Positions 1 through 9,449 of a stretch of DNA of 64,000 nucleotides are shown here, in pieces (position 1 is the stretch's first letter; every line of letters starts with the position of its first letter). The translations under genes were made by a program, and so were the position numbers. Below the pieces are notes generated by a model. The model made no database searches. It saw only the letters and a program-made list of their open reading frames with translations, and had not been told where the DNA came from. Source of the stretch: Thermoplasmata archaeon (GTDB taxonomy: Archaea; Thermoplasmatota; Thermoplasmata; Thermoplasmatales; Thermoplasmataceae); contig JAJZZM010000001.1 in assembly GCA_021797555.1 (NCBI GenBank), positions 1 to 64,000 on the forward strand, given 5' to 3'.

Positions 1-66
1 GGTTATTTTAATTCTAAAGGTTCTAAATTCTGCATAATGTGTGGTTCTTCCCTGGAGGATGATTAA
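1..66 (+). CDS. C-terminal end of a zinc-ribbon protein (truncated by window edge)
   Basis: Open frame from base 1 reads GYFNSKGSKFCIMCGSSLEDD*, with a FCxxCG zinc-ribbon-like tail; the stop abuts the next ATG at 67. Confidence 0.6.
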   Translation, partial: GYFNSKGSKFCIMCGSSLEDD

Positions 67-444
67 ATGAAACAGGCAATAAGAATGCAGCAGCCGGATG
101 GTTCCTTTAAAATCGTTTTCAGGGAAACAGACAATAAAAACAATGAGCCCAATAACAATATTAAACAGGAATCCAAGGAAATAAAGGATAACAACGATAA
201 CAAAAAACATGAAAAAAAGAAAAAAGAAATCCAGGATCCAAGATATTTTAATCCCTTAAATCCTGATCATATCGATATCTTTGGTAAGGATCTATTAAAC
301 AGAGAACTTATTTTTTCTCTAGTAAACGGTGAATCAATAAAGGGCAAGATGATAGGTTTTGGCCAGTATGAGATTTTAATAGAATCTGGCAGTAAGAAAT
401 TGATATTGCTAAAGCAGGGAATAATAAAAATAGAGGTGTTATAA
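67..444 (+). CDS. Sm/Hfq-like protein with charged, low-complexity N-terminal extension
   Basis: C-terminal ~50 aa LLNRELIFSLVNGESIKGKMIGFGQYEILIESGSKKLILLKQGIIKIEVL resembles Hfq Sm1 (NGxxxxGxIxxFDxFxILL) and Sm2 (YKHAI-like LKQGI). Confidence 0.6.
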   Translation: MKQAIRMQQPDGSFKIVFRETDNKNNEPNNNIKQESKEIKDNNDNKKHEKKKKEIQDPRYFNPLNPDHIDIFGKDLLNRELIFSLVNGESIKGKMIGFGQYEILIESGSKKLILLKQGIIKIEVL

Positions 445-445
445 A

Positions 446-928
446 ATGTTTGAATTAAAAGATTTAGGAAAGTATAAAATTGATAAAACAGAGGATTATG
501 AATGGGCTAAAAGCACAGGAGAGGATCTTAGTTATTATGAGATGATAAGGATTAAGGGATCCAAACCGGAAAAATACTTTAATGTGCCTTCAAATTTATA
601 CAAATACAGTGATAATGAGCTTGCATTATACCTTAAGGACCATAAAAATTACTGGAGGCCGTTATCTGAATTATTAAACCAGAAAATAGACATTAACGAT
701 GAGGAAGCAGTTTTTAAATTTTCATTAGATAAATTCGATGATGTTTCTAAAATAGTTAAATTTGTAATGAAAAAAGGTTCAGGAGAATTATCGGATAATT
801 TTATCCAGGCAAGAGAAAAATCATACTTTAAACACGGTGTAAAAATTAAGAATAATAATAAAAAATTAAATGAAAATGCATCCAGTGATATAATTACATT
901 AGAACATTTTAACGGTGATAAAAAATGA
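446..928 (+). CDS. Hypothetical protein, 160 aa
   Basis: Intact ORF in an apparent operon; no family recognised. Confidence 0.6.
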   Translation: MFELKDLGKYKIDKTEDYEWAKSTGEDLSYYEMIRIKGSKPEKYFNVPSNLYKYSDNELALYLKDHKNYWRPLSELLNQKIDINDEEAVFKFSLDKFDDVSKIVKFVMKKGSGELSDNFIQAREKSYFKHGVKIKNNNKKLNENASSDIITLEHFNGDKK

Positions 929-1025
929 ATTTTAATAACATAACTAATTTTGATTACAGCAATTTATTTTTTATCAATTTTAACGGTGCAAAAATTAAGA
1001 ATAATAATAAAAAATTAAATGAAAA
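834..1025. repeat. 43-nt direct repeat (834-876 and 983-1025), one mismatch
   Basis: acggtgYaaaaattaagaataataataaaaaattaaatgaaaa occurs twice, 149 nt apart, in the same relative reading frame. Confidence 0.85.
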
Positions 1026-1299
1026 ATCAATTAAAGGTATAATTATAACCTTAATAGATATTATAAACAAAAATCACATATTAAAACAATTTAAAAAATC
1101 AATTGGAAGGTCATTATATAATTTTGGCCTTAATGTTGATAAAAAAATAATGTCCATATATTATGTTTTTAATCAAAAAGATAATTTTCTTTATATACTT
1201 TTCAAAATGAAGGCATTAAATGGTATAATTATGCCTAAAGCATATTTCATGTTCTTAAATCACAGGCTACAGATTAATTTTTATTTTAAAATGAGGTGA
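925..1299 (+). CDS. Hypothetical protein, 124 aa, shares KIKNNNKKLNE block with upstream ORF
   Basis: Overlaps the previous ORF by 4 nt; carries one copy of a 43-nt direct repeat. Confidence 0.45.
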   Translation: MNFNNITNFDYSNLFFINFNGAKIKNNNKKLNEKSIKGIIITLIDIINKNHILKQFKKSIGRSLYNFGLNVDKKIMSIYYVFNQKDNFLYILFKMKALNGIIMPKAYFMFLNHRLQINFYFKMR

Positions 1300-1303
1300 T
1301 GAA

Positions 1304-1519
1304 ATGATAGTTGAGCTACCTGATGATTTTATTAAAATAATAAAGGAATTAAGAATAAGGCCAATGAATATCCATGAATTAAGAAATGCAACAGGCCTTG
1401 ATGAGAAGAAATTAAGGGATGCATTAAGCCGCATGAGAGCATTGAATATAATCTCATATGATGAATATTTTAACATTTCGCTGGTTGAGAAAACTTATAA
1501 ACCGAGGAGGTTAAGATGA
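1304..1519 (+). CDS. Small winged-helix-like DNA-binding protein, 71 aa
   Basis: FIKIIKELRIRPMNIHELRNATGLDEKKLRDALSRMRALNIISYDEYFNIS resembles a wHTH. Confidence 0.55.
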   Translation: MIVELPDDFIKIIKELRIRPMNIHELRNATGLDEKKLRDALSRMRALNIISYDEYFNISLVEKTYKPRRLR

Positions 1520-1773
1520 TAAAATCAGTTCTTGATGATAAACAGAAAAGACTGGATGATTATCACCAGATAATATACAAAAATATCTATAGGGAATTTG
1601 ATTATTTAATCTCAGAATATAAAAAGGCCTATAACACAGATAAATATGACAAATACGATTTATATGACTTTACCTGGCAATGCCCAGGAAGGCTTAAGAT
1701 AAAAAACTTTCAAAGAAACGGATTCTATTCAGCATATAAATTATATATAAAAATAAAAGAAAAAATTCATTAA
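1516..1773 (+). CDS. Hypothetical protein, 85 aa
   Basis: ORF overlapping upstream stop by 4 nt. Confidence 0.45.
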   Translation: MIKSVLDDKQKRLDDYHQIIYKNIYREFDYLISEYKKAYNTDKYDKYDLYDFTWQCPGRLKIKNFQRNGFYSAYKLYIKIKEKIH

Positions 1774-1904
1774 AATTTTATATTAATTATAATCATTAAA
1801 TTATATAATGTTATTTTTATATTATAAAATCTGGATCATGAGTATATAAATAAGGCTGTGATATTATCAATTATGATTTACAGGGATTTAAACAATTATA
1901 TAAA

Positions 1905-1977
1905 CGCCCCGAGCGGGATTTGAACCCACGTCACAGGCTCGACAGGCCTGTATGATAGGCCGCTACACTATCGGGGC
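1905..1977 (-). tRNA. tRNA-Asp (GTC)
   Basis: Reverse complement GCCCCGATAGTGTAGCGG...CAGGC CTGTCGA GCCTG...GGGTTCAAATCCCGCTCGGGGC(G); acceptor GCCCCGA/TCGGGGC, anticodon loop CUGUCGA. Confidence 0.93.
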
Positions 1978-2030
1978 ATATGCCTTCTTCATAATTATAT
2001 TGTTTTATATAAACATTTTTTATTTTTTAA

Positions 2031-2276
2031 TTATCTTTTATTTGCTTCATATAAATTATATAAGAACCATGTAAAGAAAGCGGTCATTGAAATTCCTGAT
2101 ATTATATTAAATACTAATCTTATGAATAAGGAATTTGACCTTATTGAATATAAAAATAGTATAACATTTAGTGTTATCACGCTTATAAGCAAAATCATAA
2201 ATTTCGACTTTGAAACTTTTTTATAGCTATTATTTTCATCGTATAGTTTATGGATTTCATAATCTATATTATCCAT
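2031..2276 (-). CDS. Small membrane protein, two predicted TM segments
   Basis: 81 aa ORF with two hydrophobic stretches. Confidence 0.45.
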   Translation of the reverse strand: MDNIDYEIHKLYDENNSYKKVSKSKFMILLISVITLNVILFLYSIRSNSLFIRLVFNIISGISMTAFFTWFLYNLYEANKR

Positions 2277-2414
2277 TAATAAGATAATGTAATGTTTAAT
2301 AAATTTTTTTCTATTTTAAACTGCATTATGATTTAGTAAAAAATTATTTACTTATATACGTTTCTCTAAATCAGTTTATTTATATAATAAAATACAATTA
2401 TAGATTGTGGTTCA

Positions 2415-3617
2415 ATGGCGGATATTAATTTACTTACATGGAATTATAAAGATACCCCGGATACTTTTGATAAAATTATAAAATATGATTATTCATATTT
2501 CGATGATTTAATGTATAAAAATAACATAAAATATTATGTTATATTGATAACATGCAATAGAATTGAAATATATTTTGAAGGAAATATAGATAATAATTAT
2601 AATGCACTTTTCTTAAAATATCCTGAATCAGTACAGCATTTGTTCTATGTTTCATCAGGGCTTGAATCAATGTCGATAGGAGAAAATGACATTTTAAGGC
2701 AAATAAAAGATTCACTGGACCTTGCAAAAAAAAGAGGGAATACGGATAAATTTTTATATTTCACTTTTCAAAAGGCGTTAAGCATCGGAAAGGATGTAAG
2801 AACAAAAACATCTCTATCAAGGGGAAAAACATCAATATCAACAATATCGCTTGATATACTGGAGAAAAAGTATGGAATAGATAATAAAAAACTATTAATC
2901 ATTGGAACAGGCAAAATGGCTGTTTCTTTATTAAATTATTTAAAAGGGTCCAGAGTTATAACAACCGTGGCCGGCAGAAATAAGAGCAATGCAGAATCAC
3001 TTGCAATAAAATACGGGGCATTTTATTCTGATTTATCAGATATTGAATCCCTGATAAAAAATAATGAGATAATAATTACAGTTACATCCTCAAAAAATTA
3101 TATAATAAAAAATAAAGATTTGAATAACATAAACGATAATAAAATATTAATAGATTTATCAAACCCCGCAAATATAGAAAAGATAAATAAAAACAATATA
3201 GAATTGTATGATCTTGATTCAATATATAATATTTCAAAAATAACCAACGAAGGGAGAAAAAACGAAATAAAAAAGGCTGAAAAAATAATAGATGATGAAT
3301 TATTTTTATATAAACAAAAAATAAATGAAATGAAATCTGATGATATAATAAGTATATTTTATAAATTTGCAGAAAATATAAAGGATGAAGAAATTGATGA
3401 ACTGAAACGCAAGGTGGATTTAAATGACGAACAGCTGAAAACAATAAATATAATGATGAATTCATTTGCAAATAAAATTTTGGCCCCATATACAAATTCT
3501 GTAAAAACATTCATAAAAAACAATGAAAAATATTCCTATATACTTCAGGAATATGATAAAATGCTTGAAAAGTTATTAAAAACCGATAAAAGAATTAAAA
3601 TAAAACAAAAAAATTAA
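2415..3617 (+). CDS. hemA: Glutamyl-tRNA reductase
   Basis: TCNRIEIY, GLESMSIGENDILRQIKDSLDLA and ALSIGKDVRTKTSLSRGKTSIS motifs; Rossmann segment LLIIGTGKMA. Confidence 0.93.
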   Translation: MADINLLTWNYKDTPDTFDKIIKYDYSYFDDLMYKNNIKYYVILITCNRIEIYFEGNIDNNYNALFLKYPESVQHLFYVSSGLESMSIGENDILRQIKDSLDLAKKRGNTDKFLYFTFQKALSIGKDVRTKTSLSRGKTSISTISLDILEKKYGIDNKKLLIIGTGKMAVSLLNYLKGSRVITTVAGRNKSNAESLAIKYGAFYSDLSDIESLIKNNEIIITVTSSKNYIIKNKDLNNINDNKILIDLSNPANIEKINKNNIELYDLDSIYNISKITNEGRKNEIKKAEKIIDDELFLYKQKINEMKSDDIISIFYKFAENIKDEEIDELKRKVDLNDEQLKTINIMMNSFANKILAPYTNSVKTFIKNNEKYSYILQEYDKMLEKLLKTDKRIKIKQKN

Positions 3618-3633
3618 AATTTATAAAAATTTT

Positions 3634-5871
3634 TTAATAAAAGAAATAATAGAAAAATGAGTAATATAATGGCACATAGTCCCCACCATATGCAATTAAT
3701 CCATAATCATTATATGGTATTGTACCATTGAAATTATACCAGTAATTGCCACCCTGGTAATATGTATATATTATGCTGCCTGACAGTGGGAATCCATTGA
3801 AATAATGAACCATATATGCCGGCTGCCTGCTTATATTCCATCTGTTCATATATATTGCAGGATTTCCTGAGTATATTGAATAATTAGGGCTATATGCTGT
3901 TATTTCAACATTGAAATAATTATTGTATATTGTATCCCCTGAACTGTATTCAGCTATTCCAAGAGGTGCGCCCCATATATCCGTTGCATCATAGAATGTG
4001 CTATTATATGTCTGCGGGGCATTTATGAAGTAATTCCCCCATACCGTTATATTTGGGCTTTTATATACAAGTATGCCACTGTCCATTACATTGAATATAT
4101 TTGAATCTACAAGTATTCTTGTTGAATTCCATATTAAAAGATTTGCAACAGGGAATCCAGATAAGCTATATGAGAAATAACCTGATATGTCATTTGATTT
4201 TAGTATAGTTATATTTGATGCATTGTATATTTCATAGTTTAAGAAATTATATGATGGTAATCCGTAAAATGATAGGAATGGAATATATACCGGATTGCTA
4301 TAATCTATAAACATTGATGGCATTTTATACATAACGGTGCTTGCATTGGTATTCATGATTAATACTCCTGAGAATACGGGGAATGCATAGTCATTGAATT
4401 CTTCAAATAGTGTATTTACCGGCATCCTCTGTGAATTGAACAAAACATATGGGTTATTTACTGTACCATTACCGTACATAGAAATATTTTTTAACTGCGA
4501 ATTATCAAATGCATATAATGGTGTATATATCCCTTTATGCATATTATATTTTAAATTAACATTGCTGCCTAATGTGAAGAATTCATTGTTATGGTAGCTC
4601 ATTAATGCTTCTGCAGAGTATTGATTAGAGGGCAGCACGAAATTATACGTTCCGTTTAATGATAATGGAGACCAGGCGGCACTATCTGCATTGAAATTGT
4701 TCCCCTCTGAAACAAACATAAATGCATTTGATGGCGATATTTTACCCTTATAATCGTGCATCACATTATTTTCAGATATATTCCACATTCCATAAACAAA
4801 TGATGGCCCGGGGCTTAAATATGCGGTTTCACCATGCCATGCAACAGAAATGCCCTCCGAAGTTTCACCTGTTTCCGATGCAACATCATATGCTGATGGC
4901 ACATTGTAATATTTGCCTGATTTTTTATACATTAAATTCATTGTTGCGTTTATGTTATACATTGATGTTGTACTTCCTCCTCCGGGGCCACCTACCATTA
5001 TTTCAAAGTCATATGGTATATAACCTGTTGGGGTTACCTGTGTACCGCTTGCCAAATATTCCGGATTCTTTGCTACAAAGCTTGATGACTGATTATATGT
5101 TGAATTAAATAATACCTGATCATATGACCCTGATGTTACCTTATTGCCTGAATTTATGGAATAATTGAAGTAAACAGCACTGTCGCGGTTAACAACTGTT
5201 GAATTTAAATATAAATTCAGTGTAAATGGATATGTTACTGTTATGGTTGGCCCTATATCATAATAAAATGTAGGTGCAACCAGATGACCATCGTACGAAT
5301 GAAATACATTGCTGCTTATGCTTATTGCAGACGATGAAAAGTTCCATATATTGTCAAGAAATTCTAATTGATGCGTTCTTGCAGAATAGAATGCAACATT
5401 CTGTGTCCAGAAAGTATAATTTGAATTGCCGAATAAGGTAACATTTGTAAGTATTGAATTTAACTGGAACGTCATGCTTGTAGAACCGTCATTTAATAAA
5501 TAGAAATCACTCAGATTATTTATCTGTATTGAAGCCATAACGCTGCTTGTTGTCAGATTGTAGCCAGTTAAATGGCCGTTGACATCTTTGGTTCCATAAA
5601 AACCTATTCCCATGGGTGCAGGGGCAGAACTATATGATGGCTCTATAACATTGCCCACCTTCTTTATATCTGTATGATATGCTGGAAAACTTGCATATTT
5701 TAACGGTATTCCCTTGGATTTTAACTGATTTTCCATATTTAGCAATTTTGAGGTATTGCCTGTATTAATATGGGAACTGTCAACATTTGCGGGAGATGCC
5801 TGCGATGTTACTGTTGAGAAAGCTATTGCTATAAATATCATACTTACCAGTATAACTAACAATTTTTTCAT
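3634..5871 (-). CDS. Thermopsin-family (A5) secreted acid protease-like protein
   Basis: Signal peptide; PAPMGIGFYGTKDVNGHLTGYNLTTSSVMASIQINNLSDFYLLNDGSTSMTFQLNSILTNVTLFGNSNYTFWTQNVAFY is thermopsin-like; many N-glycosylation sequons. Confidence 0.85.
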   Translation of the reverse strand: MKKLLVILVSMIFIAIAFSTVTSQASPANVDSSHINTGNTSKLLNMENQLKSKGIPLKYASFPAYHTDIKKVGNVIEPSYSSAPAPMGIGFYGTKDVNGHLTGYNLTTSSVMASIQINNLSDFYLLNDGSTSMTFQLNSILTNVTLFGNSNYTFWTQNVAFYSARTHQLEFLDNIWNFSSSAISISSNVFHSYDGHLVAPTFYYDIGPTITVTYPFTLNLYLNSTVVNRDSAVYFNYSINSGNKVTSGSYDQVLFNSTYNQSSSFVAKNPEYLASGTQVTPTGYIPYDFEIMVGGPGGGSTTSMYNINATMNLMYKKSGKYYNVPSAYDVASETGETSEGISVAWHGETAYLSPGPSFVYGMWNISENNVMHDYKGKISPSNAFMFVSEGNNFNADSAAWSPLSLNGTYNFVLPSNQYSAEALMSYHNNEFFTLGSNVNLKYNMHKGIYTPLYAFDNSQLKNISMYGNGTVNNPYVLFNSQRMPVNTLFEEFNDYAFPVFSGVLIMNTNASTVMYKMPSMFIDYSNPVYIPFLSFYGLPSYNFLNYEIYNASNITILKSNDISGYFSYSLSGFPVANLLIWNSTRILVDSNIFNVMDSGILVYKSPNITVWGNYFINAPQTYNSTFYDATDIWGAPLGIAEYSSGDTIYNNYFNVEITAYSPNYSIYSGNPAIYMNRWNISRQPAYMVHYFNGFPLSGSIIYTYYQGGNYWYNFNGTIPYNDYGLIAYGGDYVPLYYSFFYYFFY

Positions 5872-6002
5872 AAAAACGTAATATAAAAATATATAAAAAG
5901 TTTGTGTTATTCATGTATATAATATTATTTAATTTAAATGTCTAATAATAAATTACCAAGTTAATCTATAAATTAATCTATTTTTAAGTAATATTATTAG
6001 AT

Positions 6003-6347
6003 ATGAGCAAAAAAATGGAGGAAGCTGTCGCAGGTTTAAGATGCGTAAATAAACCGGTAAAATCAATAGCGAAAACACTTGGTGTAAAAAAGGACGAAAT
6101 AGAAAAAATTATAAAACACTGGATAATTGATACAGAGCCGTTCATAGAAAATTTAATAAAAAATAGGAAAACTGGCAAAAAACCCACAACCGATGAAATG
6201 TTAAAACTTGTGAAAATGAATGTAGCTGACCTATTAAAAAATGAAAAGGTCCTTGATTATATAGCAATAAAAAGGTCTGATTACCATGACAGATTTATGG
6301 ATTGCATAAGATATAAAATAGATGAAATGTTAAAAAATCAAAAATAA
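6003..6347 (+). CDS. Hypothetical protein with HTH-like N-terminus
   Basis: 114 aa; VNKPVKSIAKTLGVKKDEIEKIIKHW resembles a helix-turn-helix. Confidence 0.45.
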   Translation: MSKKMEEAVAGLRCVNKPVKSIAKTLGVKKDEIEKIIKHWIIDTEPFIENLIKNRKTGKKPTTDEMLKLVKMNVADLLKNEKVLDYIAIKRSDYHDRFMDCIRYKIDEMLKNQK

Positions 6348-6357
6348 AAAAATAAAT

Positions 6358-7845
6358 TTATTTTGCTATTAAATCATTGTTGTCTATTGTGCCCTCATTT
6401 TTTATGCTCTTTGTTAGATACATTATAACCGTAATTAAGCCTATGACACCAAGATTTATGAACAAACCTATTAATCCAACATACATTCCAAAGAAATATT
6501 TGTAAAATGATACTGTGAAATGCATCTGTATAAGCATTATTACCGTTACAACAAGTCCAACAAACCATCCAATGCCTATTGCGTATTTATTCATTTTTCT
6601 TGTGTATAATGATAAAAATACTGCAGGGAGTGTCTGTAAAACAAATGCACCTCCAAATGTCTGTAAAAATAATATCTGCTTTGATGCTGCAGGAACAAAT
6701 GAGAATAACAATGCCCCTATTATTACAACTAAAACCATTATCCTTGAAACATTTGACTGCCTTGCTGATGATGCCTTTGGATTAATATACTCTAGATATA
6801 TGTTTCTTGTTATTAAATTAGCCGATGCAAGGGCCATTATAGATGATGGTACTATGCTTCCTATTACAACAGCGGCAAATGCAAATGACGAGAACCATGG
6901 AGGAAATTCGGCAGTTATTAAATCGGGAAATGCGTAACTGCTATTTGCAGATGTGTATGGGAGTCCTATTATTACAACTGCAGCAACACCCAATAATGTA
7001 ACAAATAAAAGAAGCACACTGTATAAAGGCAATAATGATGAATTCTGCTTTATTGTTGTTGAATCCTTTGAGCTTATTGCACCTGTAAATGCATGAGGAT
7101 ATAAAAATAATGCAAATGCGCTTCCAAGGGCCAAGGAAACGTATCCTATTTCAAGTGATGGTGATATTTTAAGATTTAATCCATCTGCTGCGGCCTTTGT
7201 AAATATTGTTCCGAAACCTCCCAATCTCAATGGGACAACTATTATTATAACAAGTATGGCAGCCCATATTAGCACATCCTTTACTATTGCTGTCAATGCT
7301 GGCCCACGTAAACCGCTTACAAGAGTGAAACCTGCAACAAATAAAAATGCTATTGTCAGGCTTAGTGTTATTGGTATTTTCATGGATGATAATAGTACCT
7401 CTATTCCAACTATTTGAAGTGCTATATAAGGCATTTCTGCCACAACACCGGTTAATCCAACAAGGGCTGCAAGTGATCTTGACGAAAATCTATCCTTAAC
7501 ATAATCACCGGCAGTTATGTAGCCATTTTTCTTTGATATGTTCCATAATTTTGGCATAAATATATATACAAGTGGATACACCAGAACAACGTATGGAACA
7601 GCAAACATTGCAAGGCCACCGGCAGATGCTTCAAGCCCCGGAACTGCTATTAATGTATATGCTGTGTATATATCTCCGCCTATTAAAAACCATACTATTA
7701 CTGTACCAAATTTCCTTCCGGCAAGACCATATTCAAGCTCATTTTCCAGGGATGCTGCACGCTTCCAGAAAATTGCTAAAAATCCAACAACTATTGAAAA
7801 ACCTATAAGGCCGAAAAATATTATGTAATCAAGTAAATCAAACAT
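6358..7845 (-). CDS. Sodium:solute symporter (SSS family)
   Basis: 495 aa multi-TM; GLAGRKFGTVIVWFLIGGDIYTAYT, ITAGDYVKDRFSSRSLAALVG. Confidence 0.85.
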   Translation of the reverse strand: MFDLLDYIIFFGLIGFSIVVGFLAIFWKRAASLENELEYGLAGRKFGTVIVWFLIGGDIYTAYTLIAVPGLEASAGGLAMFAVPYVVLVYPLVYIFMPKLWNISKKNGYITAGDYVKDRFSSRSLAALVGLTGVVAEMPYIALQIVGIEVLLSSMKIPITLSLTIAFLFVAGFTLVSGLRGPALTAIVKDVLIWAAILVIIIVVPLRLGGFGTIFTKAAADGLNLKISPSLEIGYVSLALGSAFALFLYPHAFTGAISSKDSTTIKQNSSLLPLYSVLLLFVTLLGVAAVVIIGLPYTSANSSYAFPDLITAEFPPWFSSFAFAAVVIGSIVPSSIMALASANLITRNIYLEYINPKASSARQSNVSRIMVLVVIIGALLFSFVPAASKQILFLQTFGGAFVLQTLPAVFLSLYTRKMNKYAIGIGWFVGLVVTVIMLIQMHFTVSFYKYFFGMYVGLIGLFINLGVIGLITVIMYLTKSIKNEGTIDNNDLIAK

Positions 7846-8049
7846 TTAGCTCACCGTCTTATTTTTTTCTTTTCTTTCATTTAAATAAACTATGCTTGTC
7901 AGTATTGCGGTTAAAAATATCCACAGCATCTGAAACCAGTAAAAGAATGGAAAACCACCAAGCTTAGGATTTGTTCTATTATATAATGTTATACCAAATA
8001 TTAAAAAAGCAAATGGTATAGCGAGTAGTATCATATTTATTACTTTCAT
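7846..8049 (-). CDS. DUF3311-like small membrane protein partnered with symporter
   Basis: 67 aa, FPFFYWFQMLWIFLTAILTSIVY; directly upstream of the symporter in the same orientation. Confidence 0.75.
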   Translation of the reverse strand: MKVINMILLAIPFAFLIFGITLYNRTNPKLGGFPFFYWFQMLWIFLTAILTSIVYLNERKEKNKTVS

Positions 8050-8101
8050 TAGTAGGTTAAGGTATTTATTATATTTAAATATTTCTATATCTTATTTAGT
8101 C

Positions 8102-8404
8102 AGTTGCATAATTGATTTTGTCAAAAATTTCAATTATAGAAAGTGTTATTCAGAAAACTATATACCTGCCATGGATGATTTCCTTGACAAAAGCGTATTC
8201 TATAGATGGATGAAACTATTAGAAGAGAACAATTATGGCAAGAAAGGAAGTCCTTTCATGATACCTGGGATATTCATACTGTATTTGGCAAAGTTAAGGG
8301 AGTTTAGGGGAATATCATTCAGGCAATTGCAGTCAGAACTGCATAATCTATTAAGAATATTCAAATTCCCTGAAATAAATAATGAGAACAGCATCATTTT
8401 ATAA
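8102..8404 (+). mobile_element. Truncated IS: left-end sequence plus N-terminal transposase fragment
   Basis: 8102-8130 matches 61892-61920 at 25/29 positions; ORF 8171-8404 MDDFLDKSVFYRWMKLLEENNYGKKGSPFMIPGIFILYLAKLREFRGISFRQLQSEL is homologous to a decayed copy at about 62064-62220. Confidence 0.6.
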
Positions 8405-8728
8405 ATATTTTTTGTCTCTTAAATTGAAATTTCAGTAAAGATAATGGTTATATAAAAACATGTTAAATTACACATATCATAAAAGTCTTAAAATACAGCT
8501 TTTAATTAACATAATAATTATAATATAAGGTGGATATATTTCCTTTTAGCCCTGTTTAATGATCATTATTCAACATAACAAGTGACGATATATTATTTAA
8601 TAAATGTTATTATATAACAAAATAATTATTATAAAAACAAATAAATAAAAATTTTGTAATTAATTACAATAATTTTATAATATAAAATTTAACTAAATAT
8701 TTATTTAATTATATTTTATTATCCAGTA

Positions 8729-9448
8729 GTGATGAATATATATAGAGATAAAATAAATGAAATAAAAGGTTTTTTGAGTGATAATACACGTGATAGATTC
8801 GCTGTTTTAGGCACAAGTTCCGGTATAGACAGTTCTTTAGTGCTTGCATTGCTGTCCATGTCAGTAAATAAGGATAAAATAAAGGCAGTATTTATGCCAG
8901 ATAAATTTACAAAGGAAGATGATTATAATGATATAAAGTTACTGTCAGAATTTACAGGAATAAAAATAGAAACCGTAAACATAGAAAATATATTCAATTC
9001 ATATAAAAATACATTAAAAACCGGGGATGTTAAAATTGAAGGCAATATAAGGTCAAGGATAAGGGCGAATATATTATATTATTATGCAAATAAATTAAAC
9101 GGTTTAGTAATAGGAACAACAAATAGGACAGAATATTTACTGGGTTATTATACAAAATACGGTGATGGGGCATGCGATATAGAACCTATAGAAAATTTAT
9201 ACAAAACTGATGTCAGGGAAATATCAAAGGAATTGAATTTGCCGGAATCTATAATAAATAAGAAACCGTCTGCAGGGTTATGGGATAACCAGTATGATGA
9301 GGATGAATTTAAAATGACATATAATGAACTTGATTCTATTCTAAAAGATATTTTCGATAAAAATATAATTAATAATGGCTATGAAAAGGTGATTGAAACA
9401 TACATAAAATCCATGCACAAAAGGGAAATGCCGAAATCATTGAAATAA
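8729..9448 (+). CDS. nadE: NAD+ synthetase
   Basis: N-type ATP pyrophosphatase fold; GTSSGIDSSLVLALLS, GTTNRTEYLLGYYTKYGDGACDIEPIENLYKTDV, KKPSAGLWDNQYDEDE. Confidence 0.92.
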   Translation: MMNIYRDKINEIKGFLSDNTRDRFAVLGTSSGIDSSLVLALLSMSVNKDKIKAVFMPDKFTKEDDYNDIKLLSEFTGIKIETVNIENIFNSYKNTLKTGDVKIEGNIRSRIRANILYYYANKLNGLVIGTTNRTEYLLGYYTKYGDGACDIEPIENLYKTDVREISKELNLPESIINKKPSAGLWDNQYDEDEFKMTYNELDSILKDIFDKNIINNGYEKVIETYIKSMHKREMPKSLK

Positions 9449-9449
9449 A

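Noticed and set aside
3082-3510. 142-aa minus-strand ORF antisense to hemA
   Set aside because: Compositionally biased shadow frame inside a confidently identified gene
4722-5108. 128-aa plus-strand ORF
   Set aside because: Antisense to the thermopsin-like gene; Met/His-rich shadow translation
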